NCBI GenBank assembly: GCA_905178155.1
Contig: CAJINV010000011.1
Coordinates: 1,949,939 to 2,013,938 of the forward strand
DNA length: 64,000 bases
Direction of reading: 5' to 3'
DNA from: Amoebophrya sp. A120
Taxonomy: Eukaryota; Sar; Dinophyceae; Syndiniales; Amoebophryaceae
Position numbers and translations under genes: made by a program. Shown in pieces: positions 12,523-24,200 of the stretch. Every line of letters starts with the position of its first letter. Position 1 is the stretch's first letter. The notes beneath the pieces are model-generated. The model made no database searches and was not told the origin of the DNA. It saw nothing but the letters and a program-made list of their open reading frames with translations.

Positions 12523-13626
12523 CTTTTCGTCGTCTTGCGCACAACTTCTACGCAAGTCGCGCTAGACAGGGTCCTCGTGAAGATCGTCCTCCCGCGTTCA
12601 AGTGTACTTGCAGTCAACAGGGCGCTGGTCGTGGTCGTGGTCCGTGGTCGTCGTGAAGAATTTCAATTTTCCGACGACTTCTATAATTTAGGTGCGAGTA
12701 GAAGACGAGACCTGCACTTCTATGAAAGGAAGCACTTAGATAATCAGTAGAAGAGGTATTCGAAACTACATGGGGTAGGCAGAAATAAAGGGATGAGAAA
12801 AAGCGTGAAGATCAACTTCGTCAACAGGGAATCTTTTTACTCATAGTGTACAAAAAGAAAGGAAATATGTGCAAAGGCTTCATAGGAAGGCCGCCGGGAC
12901 GTCAAGAGCACCTCAATAGAATATCAAGAATGTGGTCCTGGACGTAGAAAGCGGTGTATAGATGAGACAAAAGATCCCTAAGTACTTAGTTCCACACTAC
13001 TGCACACTACGTACCAGTTTCTTCCACTTAAATTCTTTATTCTCCCACCTACTACAACTGCACCGCACGACGACCTCTATTTCACACTCTCCAACCGCGC
13101 CGGACTTCATCTACACAGATGCTGCAAATGAGGGGCTGCACGCCGTGTCTTGTTGTTGTGCCAGCTTACACATACACACCGAATATATAACTAGCAACTT
13201 TTAGTGCTCGTAATTCGTTTGCAACAGAAAAGCGCCACTTCTTCTAACCGACTTGGCTCAGCGATCTGTCACTGACAACAGGCGTCGCCAGCAAGCTACC
13301 AAAGAGCAGCACATACCGACTTTTTCGAAAATTCTCTATCGCTGCAGTATACCGACTCATGTCATGACCTTCATCACCGATATATGGTCACTCCTTCCAG
13401 AGGAAGGTAAAGGCGGGAAGTCGGGTTTTATCTTCCCGCGTTCCTGTCGTGACGACAGCCATTATTTTGCTCGTGCCCCGCCTATGTACCTATTTTCAAA
13501 CGAGCAAGAAAGCTTTTGCTGTCCAATAGCTCCACTTGAAAGAACTGAACATGTAGATGCAGTTTGCATGCCTAGTAAATCTGCGGCACTGCATCAAGGC
13601 CCCGCTGTAGTCTCGTCTGTACTCCA
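12523..13626. other. Intergenic, nothing recognised
   Basis: Between the WDR34-like stop and the SulP start. Contains short pyrimidine-rich runs on both strands but no IE, RNA gene or recognisable ORF. Confidence 0.45.
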
Positions 13627-16600
13627 TCACCCCCGACTCATGAGCCGGTTCATTTGTTGCAATTCCGCCGGCTTCGCGGGGGCACTCAAACTCCAGGGCA
13701 GCGCGAACACCTTGAGCAGGCCCTTGCTGCCCCCCGCGGCCAGCAGTCCCCGTTGCGTCGGGTTGAAGCGGACCCGCGTGACGTGTATGCATTGCAAAAG
13801 TGTAGTCTGGGTCTGTAAGAGCGCAATTTGTCATGCGGCTTTCGAATTCTGAGAAAATCAGTGTTGCATGAGCAGCAACTACAGAAGTTCCGCTTTATTT
13901 CCTACGCGGACGAGTAGAGGGTACTTACTTATTTCTCATGCGAAGTAGGCAGCATCAAAGAGCCCTCAAAAAATTTCTGATGCTAGGACATGCATCACAG
14001 ACATGATGGGTCACGCAAAACGTGCATGACAAAGGTTGCACTTTTGTCCGGATGTCTAGACATATTCGCAGTGGATAACGCGCTCGGAGGTTTTCTCGAA
14101 CGGGATCGCCACGACCGGTTCGTGTTTGGACTTCATCAGATATGCCTTGCAAATATGTCTGGATCTGGAAGAATGCAAGTTGTCATGCTAAGTCTCGAAT
14201 CGTGCAAAAGCCTGTGTTGCGTGCTTACCAAAAGCTGTCCATATCATTTGCCCAAGTTGAGCGGCAGTGGTCTCTCATGCGGGAGAGGCATGATAGAGAC
14301 CCAGCAGAATCTGTCATGCGAAGTTCTGTATGCCAGACATCACGGGTCATGGAAAATTAGCATGACAAGTCTTGCAATCTTCCAGAGGACCCAGACATAT
14401 TTGCATTTGATATCAGGTCGTAGATCACCAAACTGCCCTGTTCCGGCGCCACGGCGAACACCAACGGTCTGGCGTGACTCCAGGCCGCGTCGGCGAGCCC
14501 CACGGAGGCGCGCTGCTGCAGGTTCAGATCCCGGTTCGCGCCGCCGCCGACGGTGAGCAAAGGCGGGTAGAGTACGTACAGAGGGCGCTGCTGCAGAATG
14601 TCGAACAATTTGACCCCGCCGTCCAGGGCCGCGGTCAGCAGCATCTTCCGGTGAAACGGGGAAAACCGCGCTGCGACGATGGGCCCGCTGTGCGGCTCGA
14701 GGTCGGTGGTTTTGGGCTGCGGGAACAGCAGGTTTGGGTCGGGTTTCGACTTGAAAATCAAGGCCGCCGTGATGTTTTGGTCCTTTTCGGTGGCGGCCTG
14801 CCGCTGGAGAAAGGTCTCCACATGGTGCTGGATCCCCATCCGACTGGATACCGGGACGGCATCCAAGATCCGCAACGCGCTACCCTTCCACTGCCGGGCA
14901 CGCTCGCCGGAAATCTGTCGTGAAAACAATTGCATAATTCACGAATCAATTATGAATAGGGCTGCAGCAACCAATGCGGCAATTATCGGAATACGATGAA
15001 TCAATCATAATGTCACGTAAACGACGGAAACGAAGTAGAAGTTGCGGACAAGTGTTTCTCTCTCTAATGAAGTCAAATACTTGTGTGCTATCCGCGAGCA
15101 CTGCGGGGCACATGCCTCGGATCAACGAGCCCGTTTCTGAGCCCACCACAAACAGGGAGGAGTCGAAAGGGGAAAACGCGAGCGCGCGCCCACCGACGGT
15201 CCTCTTTCGCTGCAGCAGCGTGAATCCGCGGGAGGGGAAGGCGAGGTTATCGGCCACGTCCCACAGCAAGATGCGGCCGTCGCCCGACACGGTGGCCAGT
15301 AAGAACTTTTTGCCTTGCTCAATCCAGGAAATTTCGTGAATGGCTTCGCGGTGAAAGTAGTCGTCGATACCTGGTGGTGTAGTGTTTGTGGAAATTCATA
15401 TAAATTCTATGCGTGAACTCTTCATCTGCATCATCGAGAAGCAAGCTTTTTTTGGTGTTGGCAGCTAAACACAGAACAAAAACGCCGTCATGCGTGCAGC
15501 AACTGCAGAGCTTGGCTCTCCTAGAAATGACGTATAACAGTACTTGGAGTTACACGAGCAGCGCCGTGGTGCATAACGTTAGACGTCACATATGATATCA
15601 TCTGCATACTGCATGTGTTCCGCAAGTACTTAGGAAGCACAACTACACGGTTGAGTTTATTACGAAGTTCCAATGAGATGTCAGTCTCACCATGCCGTCG
15701 CGCAGAGGGTAATGCACGACGGCGCTACAACGTAGGCAGAAATGATTTTGATTTCCGCTACGAAGCATTATACTCGACATCGCGATTTGTGGGTCCGTGC
15801 TCGTCTGACTGGCATCCCAGAGAATCACCTCCCCGTTGTAGCTTCCTCCCGCAAGGATATTGGGCAATCTTGGGTGAAAGGATGAACTGCAAATGTGTCT
15901 GGATTTGCCATGCGAGTTTTGCAGGATATGATCTACGTCAAGATGCGTATTGCGTGACGCGGATTGGCGACTTTTTTGGTTGTGCGAAGAGCTAGTGTGG
16001 CATGCCAAATACAGAAGAACCGAAATAGATAGACCCGTGAGGCGCTCACACGACCTTGCCGGAAGTCCCTCTGACATGCGAGAGGTTTGACCACTCCGCA
16101 TGAAGTAACTAGAGCCAGACACATCATGTTTTCATTTGATAGAAAGGCAAGAGACACGACGTCGCCCTGCACTTCGATTTTTACGTCGGGAGGCCGCTCT
16201 CGACTCGTCGTATCCGAAGGTGCGGAGGGACCGCCGCCTGATGTTTCGATTGAAGATGATAGAATTGAGTGCAGCACGTCAATTAGCAGAAAATGTAAAA
16301 ACAAAAAGAACTTGTCGAAAGTTGGTAGTTTTACAGATGTTGTACGCGACCAGCGAGCACCAGTTGCATCAAAAAAAAAATATCAGAGCCGCTACAGATG
16401 AAACAGATGAAGATGTACTGGAGCCCCACTATACGTTGAAAGACGTGCCAGACGTGGACATAGCTGCTGTATTCGCACCAACCCAGCGTGTCGAGCTGCC
16501 CGTAACTGGCAGCGAGAATGTTCCCAGTTGCGTTCCAGGCGAGGTCCAATACCGCCGTGTTAGTACCCTGCTCCGTCGGTCCCTTCAGTAAGTGCACCGT

Positions 16601-18602
16601 TCGCACCGCCTCCTCCCCTTCCTCCTCCCACTTTGGTTCGTAGTGAGCGAAAGCCGGGAACTCCTCCTCTGCCGAGTCCAGCTCCAACAACGTGGGCTTC
16701 AGGACCTTTTTCATATGCAATGCAAAAGCATCGCACTAGTAGTAGTAAACTGCATTACAAATTTTTCAGCATGACAAATGGAATCTGTCATGCGGATTTA
16801 TCTTGAAAAGCAGATTTGAAGGCCCTAAAATATCCACCTTTTCGCCCATCTTTTCAAATTTTGGCCAGTTGATTGCGCGGCGCCCTCGCCGATTATCGCG
16901 TAGCGCCTCTTCGATGGCGGCTGCGCGTCCGCCTTTGCAAACGCGCCAAGCCGGGCTGTTCTATTTCTGCCCCGAGGCCCGGGGCAGAAACGCAAGCCAA
17001 AGACCCCAAAGAGAAAAGCCACCCAAACGAGCCTCCCAATCATATGAGGCCATGGACCCTGAGCGCGCCTCTGCTTGCGCAGGTAAGGCAAGGCGCCCGG
17101 CAATAGCGACAAACGCGGAAAATGCCCCCGGCGAATTTACCCTCCACAAGGCGCAGCCAAGCGAAAGGCTGCGCCCCCCCTCTTATCAGCCCCGGCCTGG
17201 CTTGGGCCTGATTCGGAAACAGCGCCCACCGCATCTTTTCAAAATTTGGAAAGTGAGCAGCCACCTATCAAATTTTGAAAAGATGCAGAAAGAGCATCTT
17301 TTCAAAATTTGATAGCTTTCAAAGTTGAAAAGATGAGCACTTTGCGTGGCTGCATCTTTTCAACTTCTTTCTCGGCCGAGTGAATGCATTCTCCCGGTTT
17401 TGTTCTTGTTTCTGCATGTCGCGGAGATGTGCATGACAAGTTGGCCTCACAACTCCTACCACACTCCTCCACCAAGCTGCAAAAAGAAAAACAAGACCCG
17501 GAAAATCTGTCAGGCAATATCGCCAGCCAGGATCTGCGGTCGAGCTGCTCGAGAGGCTTTATGTATGAGAATGCAACGAAATGGCGGCAAACCGATAGAG
17601 CAAATTTTGAAAAGATGGGCGTAGAGATGGATTTTTTAGGGCCTACAAGATTTTTCATGCATAGTTGCGATTTTTACTGCGAGTAAGATACTTTTGCAAT
17701 GCATATTTCAGAAAATGCAGCAGCTTCTCGTCGGACACATTGGCTTTTTGGTTCACCAGCCAGGTGGTCGACGTCGAGCTCGCACTGTTGCTGGTTCCAG
17801 TAAGCTATGAAATGCAAAAATGTCTGGGTCTGGAAACTTGTGATGCTAAAATGTGCTTGATGAAAACGCATCCGAATGCAGTCCGGCATGACAACTTCCC
17901 AAAACGCTTTCTCATAGGCAATCCGCATGAGAAACTGCGTTTTTGCATGACAAAAGCGGCTGCGACTTTTGTTGGTTATGCAATGCAGATTTTCTAGGTA
18001 TGAAAAGCTAGCATTACAAGTTGCAATCTTCCAGACCCAGACATTTTTGCAATCCATATGAGCGGTTGCAGGTCAATCAGCCCCTGCTCGACCTGCTCAA
18101 AAATGTCCGCGGTCTGTATCGAAGCGTCAGGATTGAAATCCTCAAAGTTGAAATAATTTCTCATGCTGAAATTGCAAGGCATGAAGTGCCTCTCTTGCAA
18201 GGATTGCAAACGAGACCGATTGTGAGCCTGTTTCGGGTTTGGAATAGAGCTGCTAAAGTAGCATGACAAAAGGCGCCTGCTGTCCCTAAACAGCATGACA
18301 AACTGGTTTTAGACGGTGCCGAAATTTGTCATGCGCCGCTGGAGAATTGGGCTTCAGCTGGTATCGATTTTATGCATTACAAATAATTTCAACTTTGACG
18401 GTTTCAATCCTGACGCTTCCATAGTCTGGGTCTCGATCGTCTTCAGATTGCTCGCTTGAATCCGCATGTTTCGCAGCCCGATCTTCTCGGTCTGCATCTT
18501 CTGCTCGGCGACCTTTGGCTTCCGCTCCGGCTTCGACGGGATCGCAAAGGACTCCACGTCGCTGTGCGCAAAGTTCACGCGGGAGGGACCGGTGGCCGGC
18601 AT
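13627..18602 (-). CDS. DYNC2I2: Cytoplasmic dynein-2 intermediate chain, WDR34 (FAP133) type
   Basis: WD-repeat subunit of the retrograde intraflagellar transport motor. Start ATG at 18602. Ten exons: 18424-18602, 18059-18116, 17706-17805, 16435-16713, 16142-16237, 15774-15880, 15081-15370, 14413-14914, 14078-14140, 13627-13785; 1803 nt, 600 residues. The N-terminus has the polar segment LKTIETQTADIF, then the WD part: VLDLAWNATGNILAASYG with DTLGWCEYSS, VVSLAFHPRLPNILAGGSYNGEVILWD, DDYFHREAIHEISW, LLATVSGDGRILLWD, VTRVRFNPTQRGLLAAGG. The HPRLPNILAGG and YHREAI-like motifs are hallmarks of dynein intermediate chains, and the AWNATG/ASYG pair resembles WDR34 more than other chains. Three GT-AG introns and six IEs. 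It implies the organism, or its free-swimming stage, builds flagella. Assignment to WDR34 rather than another chain is inference. Confidence 0.87.
13786..14077. mobile_element. Introner element, family A, in WDR34-like gene
   Basis: 292 bp; flanks ACGTG and ACGCG (4 of 5). Joins KTSER to VTRVRFNP at the start of the last WD repeat. Confidence 0.88.
14141..14412. mobile_element. Introner element, family A, in WDR34-like gene
   Basis: 272 bp; flanks TCAGA and TCAGG. Joins SLVIYDL to MKSKHEPV. Confidence 0.9.
15881..16141. mobile_element. Introner element, family A, in WDR34-like gene
   Basis: 261 bp; repeat GAAAG at 15876-15880 and 16142-16146. The left end has changed to GATGAACTGC. Joins VVSLAF to HPRLPN. 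Confidence 0.9.
16714..17705. mobile_element. Introner element, family B, enlarged by a nested insertion
   Basis: 992 bp instead of the ~150 bp usual for family B; repeat TTTCA at 16709-16713 and 17706-17710. The outer ends are normal family B ends, and excision of the whole block joins LLHFLK to KVLKPT in frame. The extra length is the element at 16818-17647. Confidence 0.9.
16818..17647. mobile_element. Nested 830-bp non-autonomous element with inverted ends
   Basis: Inserted in a family B introner. Ends are GAAGGCCCTAAAA on the left and its near mirror TTTTAGGGCCTACA on the right, with further imperfect pairing of about 45 bp. A 6-bp repeat AGATTT flanks it (16812-16817, 17648-17653). The interior has several copies of CATCTTTTCAAAATTTG in both orientations and a GC-rich centre; no credible ORF. 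Resembles a MITE. Not one of the IE families. Confidence 0.75.
17806..18058. mobile_element. Introner element, family A, in WDR34-like gene
   Basis: 253 bp; flanks TAAGC and TGAGC. Joins LIDLQPL to TGTSNSAS. Confidence 0.9.
18117..18423. mobile_element. Introner element, family E, in WDR34-like gene
   Basis: 307 bp; repeat GTCTG at 18112-18116 and 18424-18428. Joins TIETQT to ADIFEQVE. Confidence 0.92.
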
Positions 18603-19171
18603 GGTTTTTAAGTTCGTTGTACAACCGGCAGTCAGCACGGTGTGAAGGTGAACTTCAACTTAGATATTTACACTGCTAGAGCTAGTGGAAAAACCACGAC
18701 AACCAAGAGGACAACGAAAGAAGAAGAACTAGCACTTCTCGTACACTCGCAACCTTCGTAAGCACCACAACCACAGCACGCAGCAAAGTTTAAGTTTTTG
18801 TACTTAGTTTTAACCTTCATTCTCTCGCTCTCCATGAAACCGACGCGGAACCACCGTCCTGTTGCTGTTGTGATTGATGCAATACAATGCATGCCAGTCT
18901 GCAGTAGACTTCTCACCATATGTACCTTTTCTTCGTCTCTGCACTCAAATGCAGACGACAGTATCAGCTGCAAAAACTACAGGTGTTGGTTTTAGTCACA
19001 AGAACGTTCTTTCAACAGTTGTATCTTCACTAAGACGTCATTTTGACATCCTCTTTGTGCTGGTGAGTCGCGGCCTTCGATAGTATGAGTACCTCCCCCC
19101 CAACTACCTGCATTCGAACGATGCAAGAGCTTGAGCGGTCTGGTAAAGCACACTTCGAAATTTCGTACATG
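18603..19171. other. Intergenic, nothing recognised
   Basis: Between the HAD-gene stop and the WDR34-like start. Low-complexity Ser/Val-coding stretches only; no IE, no RNA gene seen. Confidence 0.45.
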
Positions 19172-20479
19172 TCAAAGTCGCTGTCGTTTCGGCTCCTGTA
19201 CTTCTTGCGTTCTTGGAGCTCCTGTCAAGTCATGGGCTGATGTTGCTGTTCCTGTACCAACACTTTCTCCACTAGCTGTGCGGGTGGGATTCCTCGTTTC
19301 ATCTAAATTCCCTGTCACTTTATTTGCACGATGATTGTTCTTCAAATGTTTCACTTTCTCCCGCACCATTGCCACTAATCTTTCCCCGTCAGCGGGCGTG
19401 AACCCGGTATTTCCATCCGTCAAGAGAAGCGTGCTTTGGTCGAAAGAGTCCCGCAAAGCTTCCATGTCGTCGACTATGATAAAGTTGTTCGTCAAACAAC
19501 TAGAATTCCCACATCTGGAGGTTGCGGCACGTAATGTACGAGTTGCCTGTTCACGACCCCGAGGACCTTCAAGTACTTCAAGCAGACAATTTTCCGCGGC
19601 GAAGTTCCGTATTTCCAGATGCCGCATGTCATACGCTATCTCTTCCGTCTCTCCGCAAAAAAAGTCGGGTCGCACCTTGACCTTCATCCTCTGCAAAAAT
19701 TGTTGTACCATTGTATTTGTAAGCGTAACTCGTAGCGTACAAATTCCCATGTTGTATGACAGAAGATCTTTTTTCCTTTCGTATCAGAAATCCTTTATTC
19801 AGCACAACAGATTTCCTTTTTCCTTCCCAAAAAAAAATTGTCGATGGAAAAATTATCAAATTTCGTGTTGTACAATAGGTTAGCTGGTGTACGATACACC
19901 TTTACAACAACTTTTACACCGGATAAACTGTCTCTCGAGGTATTTCTGCAGTTTCAGTTTTCTTATCAGTCGTGTGCGCCACGAGCTGGAGAGGACGACT
20001 TGGACTTGACACTGGGGAATATTGTTCAACACAGCATCATCACAACTATTCGTCCCCATGTTCCTGTCACTCAGCACAACTTGCTCCGCCTTCTGAACCG
20101 CGGCTATGAATTCTCGGCAGTTGTCCTCGTGCAGTGTGAGGGCAAACCCCCCGAGTTTATTCAAAACGCCGTCGACGTCGAGAAAGATTTTCAGCGATGT
20201 ACTCTGCCAGTGCCGTCCCCATCCGACTTTTGTCACCGCAAGCAGCTCGAGCGCCGCTTCGATCAAGTCTTGCTTTTCCGTAAAGTTGACTTCGTTGTTG
20301 GCGTCGTACTCTTCCCGGTGCAGCAGCAGCTTGAGCTCCTTCACGGAAAGCTTTTCGATTTTTCGTCTTGCCTCGTCGTAGCTACTTTTAGCGACTCCTG
20401 GATTAGAATTTACTGCATTTGAGGAAGAAGTTGCGGCCTCATTGGAAGTGGCGAGTGCCTCAAACACGAGCTCCTGCAT
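19172..20479 (-). CDS. HAD-fold protein, Swiss-army-knife RNA-repair-like type
   Basis: Start ATG at 20479. Two exons, 19898-20479 and 19172-19690, joined by a GT-AG intron (366 residues); an alternative donor a few codons earlier is possible. HAD motif I is FLDVDGVLN (two Asp), motif II VVLSSSWR, and later FIIVDDMEALRDSF supplies the acidic motif. The pairing of DVDGVLN with LSSSWR is that of the HAD domain found with Swiss-army-knife RNA repair proteins, though it also occurs alone. The N-terminal 90 residues are helical with KELKLLLH; the C-terminus after 310 is polar and probably disordered, ending KRQRL. No IE interrupts this gene, unlike most neighbours. The bases just before the ATG, AGTGTCAG, could be a trans-splice acceptor. 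Phosphatase activity is inferred. Confidence 0.75.
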
Positions 20480-21201
20480 TAGACGACCTGACACTTTTAC
20501 TTAGTATTAATTTACTCGGATATTATATCTCTCATGCTTATTGATCTTGAGTTTAGAAATCTTTCTCAGAATGCGTTTCTACACCTCATGATCCGGGAAC
20601 TGGTCACAAGTAATTTGCGTCACAATGCTTGGTTGAGCAGATACGGTCACTCCTCTGATCCCGAGGCGAGCGTACAACCAATGACGAGTGGGCAACGGCG
20701 ATTTATAGTAGACTCTACTGCTTCATCTGCTTTGGGTTTCTATCTATTGCCGATATCATCAACAAGAAAGGCGGTGTGACATCATCATCATAGAAAACAG
20801 TCATAAGAATGATACCGAGAAATAGAGATAGGACACTAAACTTGATGTCCGAAACCCGTTGCAAATAGCAGAACACGTCGCCCGCAAGTCTGATCTGCAC
20901 GAGGCAGTGCTAGATGACTAACCCTGCCGCTACTTGCTTGAGGCAAGTTGCTTCCCGAGAACAACCCAAAGTTGTTGAGGACCTCAGGCAGCCCGTGTTT
21001 TATTCTCATTTACATGCATTTTTTTTCTTTCTAAACATACACCAGAAACGGAAACCCTGTGCTTTATCATAAAATTACTATCTTGCCAGCATCGTCCTCC
21101 GAGCCACTGTTTCTATCCACAGACACCTCGAAAATACTCAGCAGTGCTTTTTTAAATTGTCATCTGACTGGTCATTTATTTTACATGCTATCAAGTCTTT
21201 T
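20480..21201. other. Intergenic, nothing recognised
   Basis: A minus-strand ORF at 20715-20900 has a hydrophobic run but no start context or family match. No IE copies. Confidence 0.4.
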
Positions 21202-24200
21202 TTATCCGTTTCGGAATCTCAGGTCCGACTCTGCAGCTACCTTCGTGGAAGTTGTAGGCAGTAGTTGCGAATTCCTCTTCTGGTTCAGCATCTGCAGTGC
21301 CCGCGACACTTTGGACCGTCGCTATCAAATGCAAAAATGTCTGCGTCTGGGGGATTGCGAGATTTGTCATGCTAGTCTGGCATGACTCTGAACTCTGCAT
21401 TGCGTGGCCGCGAAGCGGTCCTCTTGGCTGTCATGCAAAGACGCAGTTTCTCATGCGGATTACGCAACTCAGACCCACGGAAAACCTTCTCATGCTTGGC
21501 AGCGCATTATAGTGCGCTCACTATTCCCTGCCTTGCATCACAAGTTTCCAGACCCACACATATTTGCATTGGATAGTCGCCCCCGGTAGACAAACTTTTC
21601 CTCTTTCCGCTTTTTCGCGAACAACTTCGGCCCGGTGTAGTAGGGCAGCGGCTTGTAGAGCGTATCCGAGTAGCCGGGATGGCCGGCGACGCAGACGAGG
21701 TTGACGTAGTACCGTTTCCCGCCGTGTAGACTGTGCGGGTCGTCCGGGATATTGTAGCCGAGGTGGGTACTGCTGCCGTTGTTGGAAATGGAGCGGAGCT
21801 CGGGCGTGCCACTGGTCTCGTTCTGCAGGATCACATTGGGCACGTCGATTTCCGGATTCAAGAACGTCTCGTTTTCGTAAAACACCATCCACCCGTAGTG
21901 TAACGCGTCGAACCAGAATTCGGTCCAGTTTCGGGGGTTGTTCCCCCGGCCGGGGATCTGGAACACCGGAAGGCTCCCATTGCGGCTGTCGTAGAACACC
22001 ATGGGATGGGCCTGGTCGTAGGCCAGTATCAAAATGAAAAATGCCCCCTCCGCATATCAAAACGAAAACTTGTGATGCTGATTTGTGGTCGTGATGCTGA
22101 TTTGTGGTCACATATCATCTTTGTCATGCATTTAGCGCCATAGGAGCCATGTGACGCATTCCAGAGCAAGTCTGTCAATCATGCGCTTTCGACTACTGCA
22201 AGCCTGTTTGTCATGCGCAATTGCTAGCCTTCTGCATACCCAAACGGGCTCAGAAAATGCCGCCAAGCACTTTCTGCAAGACAGATCTGATTTGTGTACG
22301 CGAATCCAGCATCAGAAATTTCGTTGCGATATGGGGAGAGGGGACTTTTCCTCTCAATAGCCAGGTGCAGATCCCCGTAAATGCCGTTTCGCGGGTACAT
22401 CCGCTGCCGAAAATACCACGCGGGTTCCTATAAATTGCAAACTTATCGTACTAGTAGTAATTGCATTACAAATTAGCTCAGCATTACAAGTTGAATTTGT
22501 AATGCTGGTTTACATTGAGAAGGAGATTTGTCATGCGTAATTGCGATTAGTACGAGTACGATACTAACTTTTGCACGGGATAGCTCCATAGCGCCAACGT
22601 TTTGCGGGCAGCAGATCCGGTTGGCGGTCAGCCAGTCTACTTTCCACCGGAGCTTCACCGTTTCGTTGATGCAGATCTGAATCACGTAGGGGGTGGTTGT
22701 GGTGGTTGTTGTGGTGGTGGTGGTGGACATCTTGCGGCACAAGATGTAGTTCGCCTTGGGCTTGCCCCCGCCAATAAATTTGTCGGTGTACAGCACGCAC
22801 TTGTTTCCGTTGGTTTCCAGGGCGACGCAACTGGGGTAAATCCAGCAGTATGCATTGCAAATATGTCTGGGTCTGCAAAGTTGGAACCTGTAATGCTGGT
22901 TTTGCATTCCTGCGGAACCTGTGTTGCACGACCAACAAAAGTCGCAGCCTCTCCCGTCGTACAAAAACGCAGTTTCTCATGCGGGGCACGTATGAGAAAG
23001 CGTTCTGCAAACTTGTCATGCTTTCCCGCATAGGGAAGTGTTTTCATCATGCACGTTTTAGCATCACAAATTTCCAGACCCAGACATATTTGCATTTGAT
23101 AAGCACATAGCGCCACACATTTCGATGTCGTCCACGTTTTTCGGCTGGACCACCAGGTGCTCGTGCGGCGTGTTGTACCGGGTGGGCGGGTTGGCGTAGA
23201 TGTGCAATCCGGTACTGTCTATCAAATGCAAATATGTCTGGGTCTGGAAGATTGCAACTGGACTCTAAAAAAATTTGTATTGCATGACCAGCAAGAGGGG
23301 TACAGTTTGTGCCACACGGACAGGGGGGCATTTCTCATGCGGAAGGTGCATCAGGAAGCCCTCTAAAAGTCTGCGATGCTCGGTCATGCATCACAGGCAT
23401 CATGGGTCATGGGAAATATGCATGACAAGTCTCGCATTCTCCCAGACCCAGACATTTTTGCATTTGATACTGTCCGCGCCGGGGCGGGGTGTTGGGCGGT
23501 ACCCCGTGGGGCAATCGCTTGGGTCCGGACCTGGTGGGGGTGCAGGTGAGAGAACTATAGTACTTCAGTTTCAGTATTTGCTGGTCCTTTCTCGTGCAAA
23601 TAATTGAAATTCGATAGTAATATCAGGAGGCATGGTTATATACGATCACAATTATCAAGATCCAGTGTAGATAAGCACTTTCTTAAGTACTTACTATATA
23701 CCCTTCGGCATGTAGAGGGCGATGCTGTCGTTCGCACCCACCGGCCCGTCCGGCGCTCCGCGCGCGTGGAAGGCATTGCAGGAGGAATCCCCGGCCCAGT
23801 CGTCCGTCTATGCATTGCAAAGATGGCTGGGTCTGGATGGATGCAAGGTTTGTCATGCTTGTCTGGCATGACTGAAGAATTTGTGATGCGTGTCCAAGAA
23901 CAGATCCTTTTGCTTATCATGCAAAACGCAGTTTCTCATGCGGAATTCGCAGCACTAAACAGCGCAAATATTTCTCATGCGTGGCTGTGCATTACAGAGA
24001 ATTCACTCCTCGCAACTCAGCATTGCGAGTTTCCAGACCCAGACATATTTGCATTTGATACCGCCGTCGCATATTCGATGTTGTTCGTGCACGAGCAGTA
24101 GTCTCCGAACCCGGAGAACGGATTGCTGTGATTGTTTTTTACCCCGAACCAGAAGAACGGTTCCAGCTGGTTGGTGCCCGCCAAGGAGAGGCCGAAGCTG

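Noticed and set aside
12109-12750. 213-residue plus-strand ORF
   Set aside because: It is the antisense of the first SulP exon; the minus-strand reading matches the transporter family and the plus reading matches nothing.
13786-14077. Possible tRNA or structured RNA from strong inverted repeats
   Set aside because: The pairing is the terminal inverted repeat of family A, seen in dozens of copies with target repeats; no tRNA-like loops.
22681-22735. Thr-repeat (ACC/GGT) microsatellite as a regulatory repeat
   Set aside because: It is in frame and encodes a Thr-rich linker of the secreted protein.
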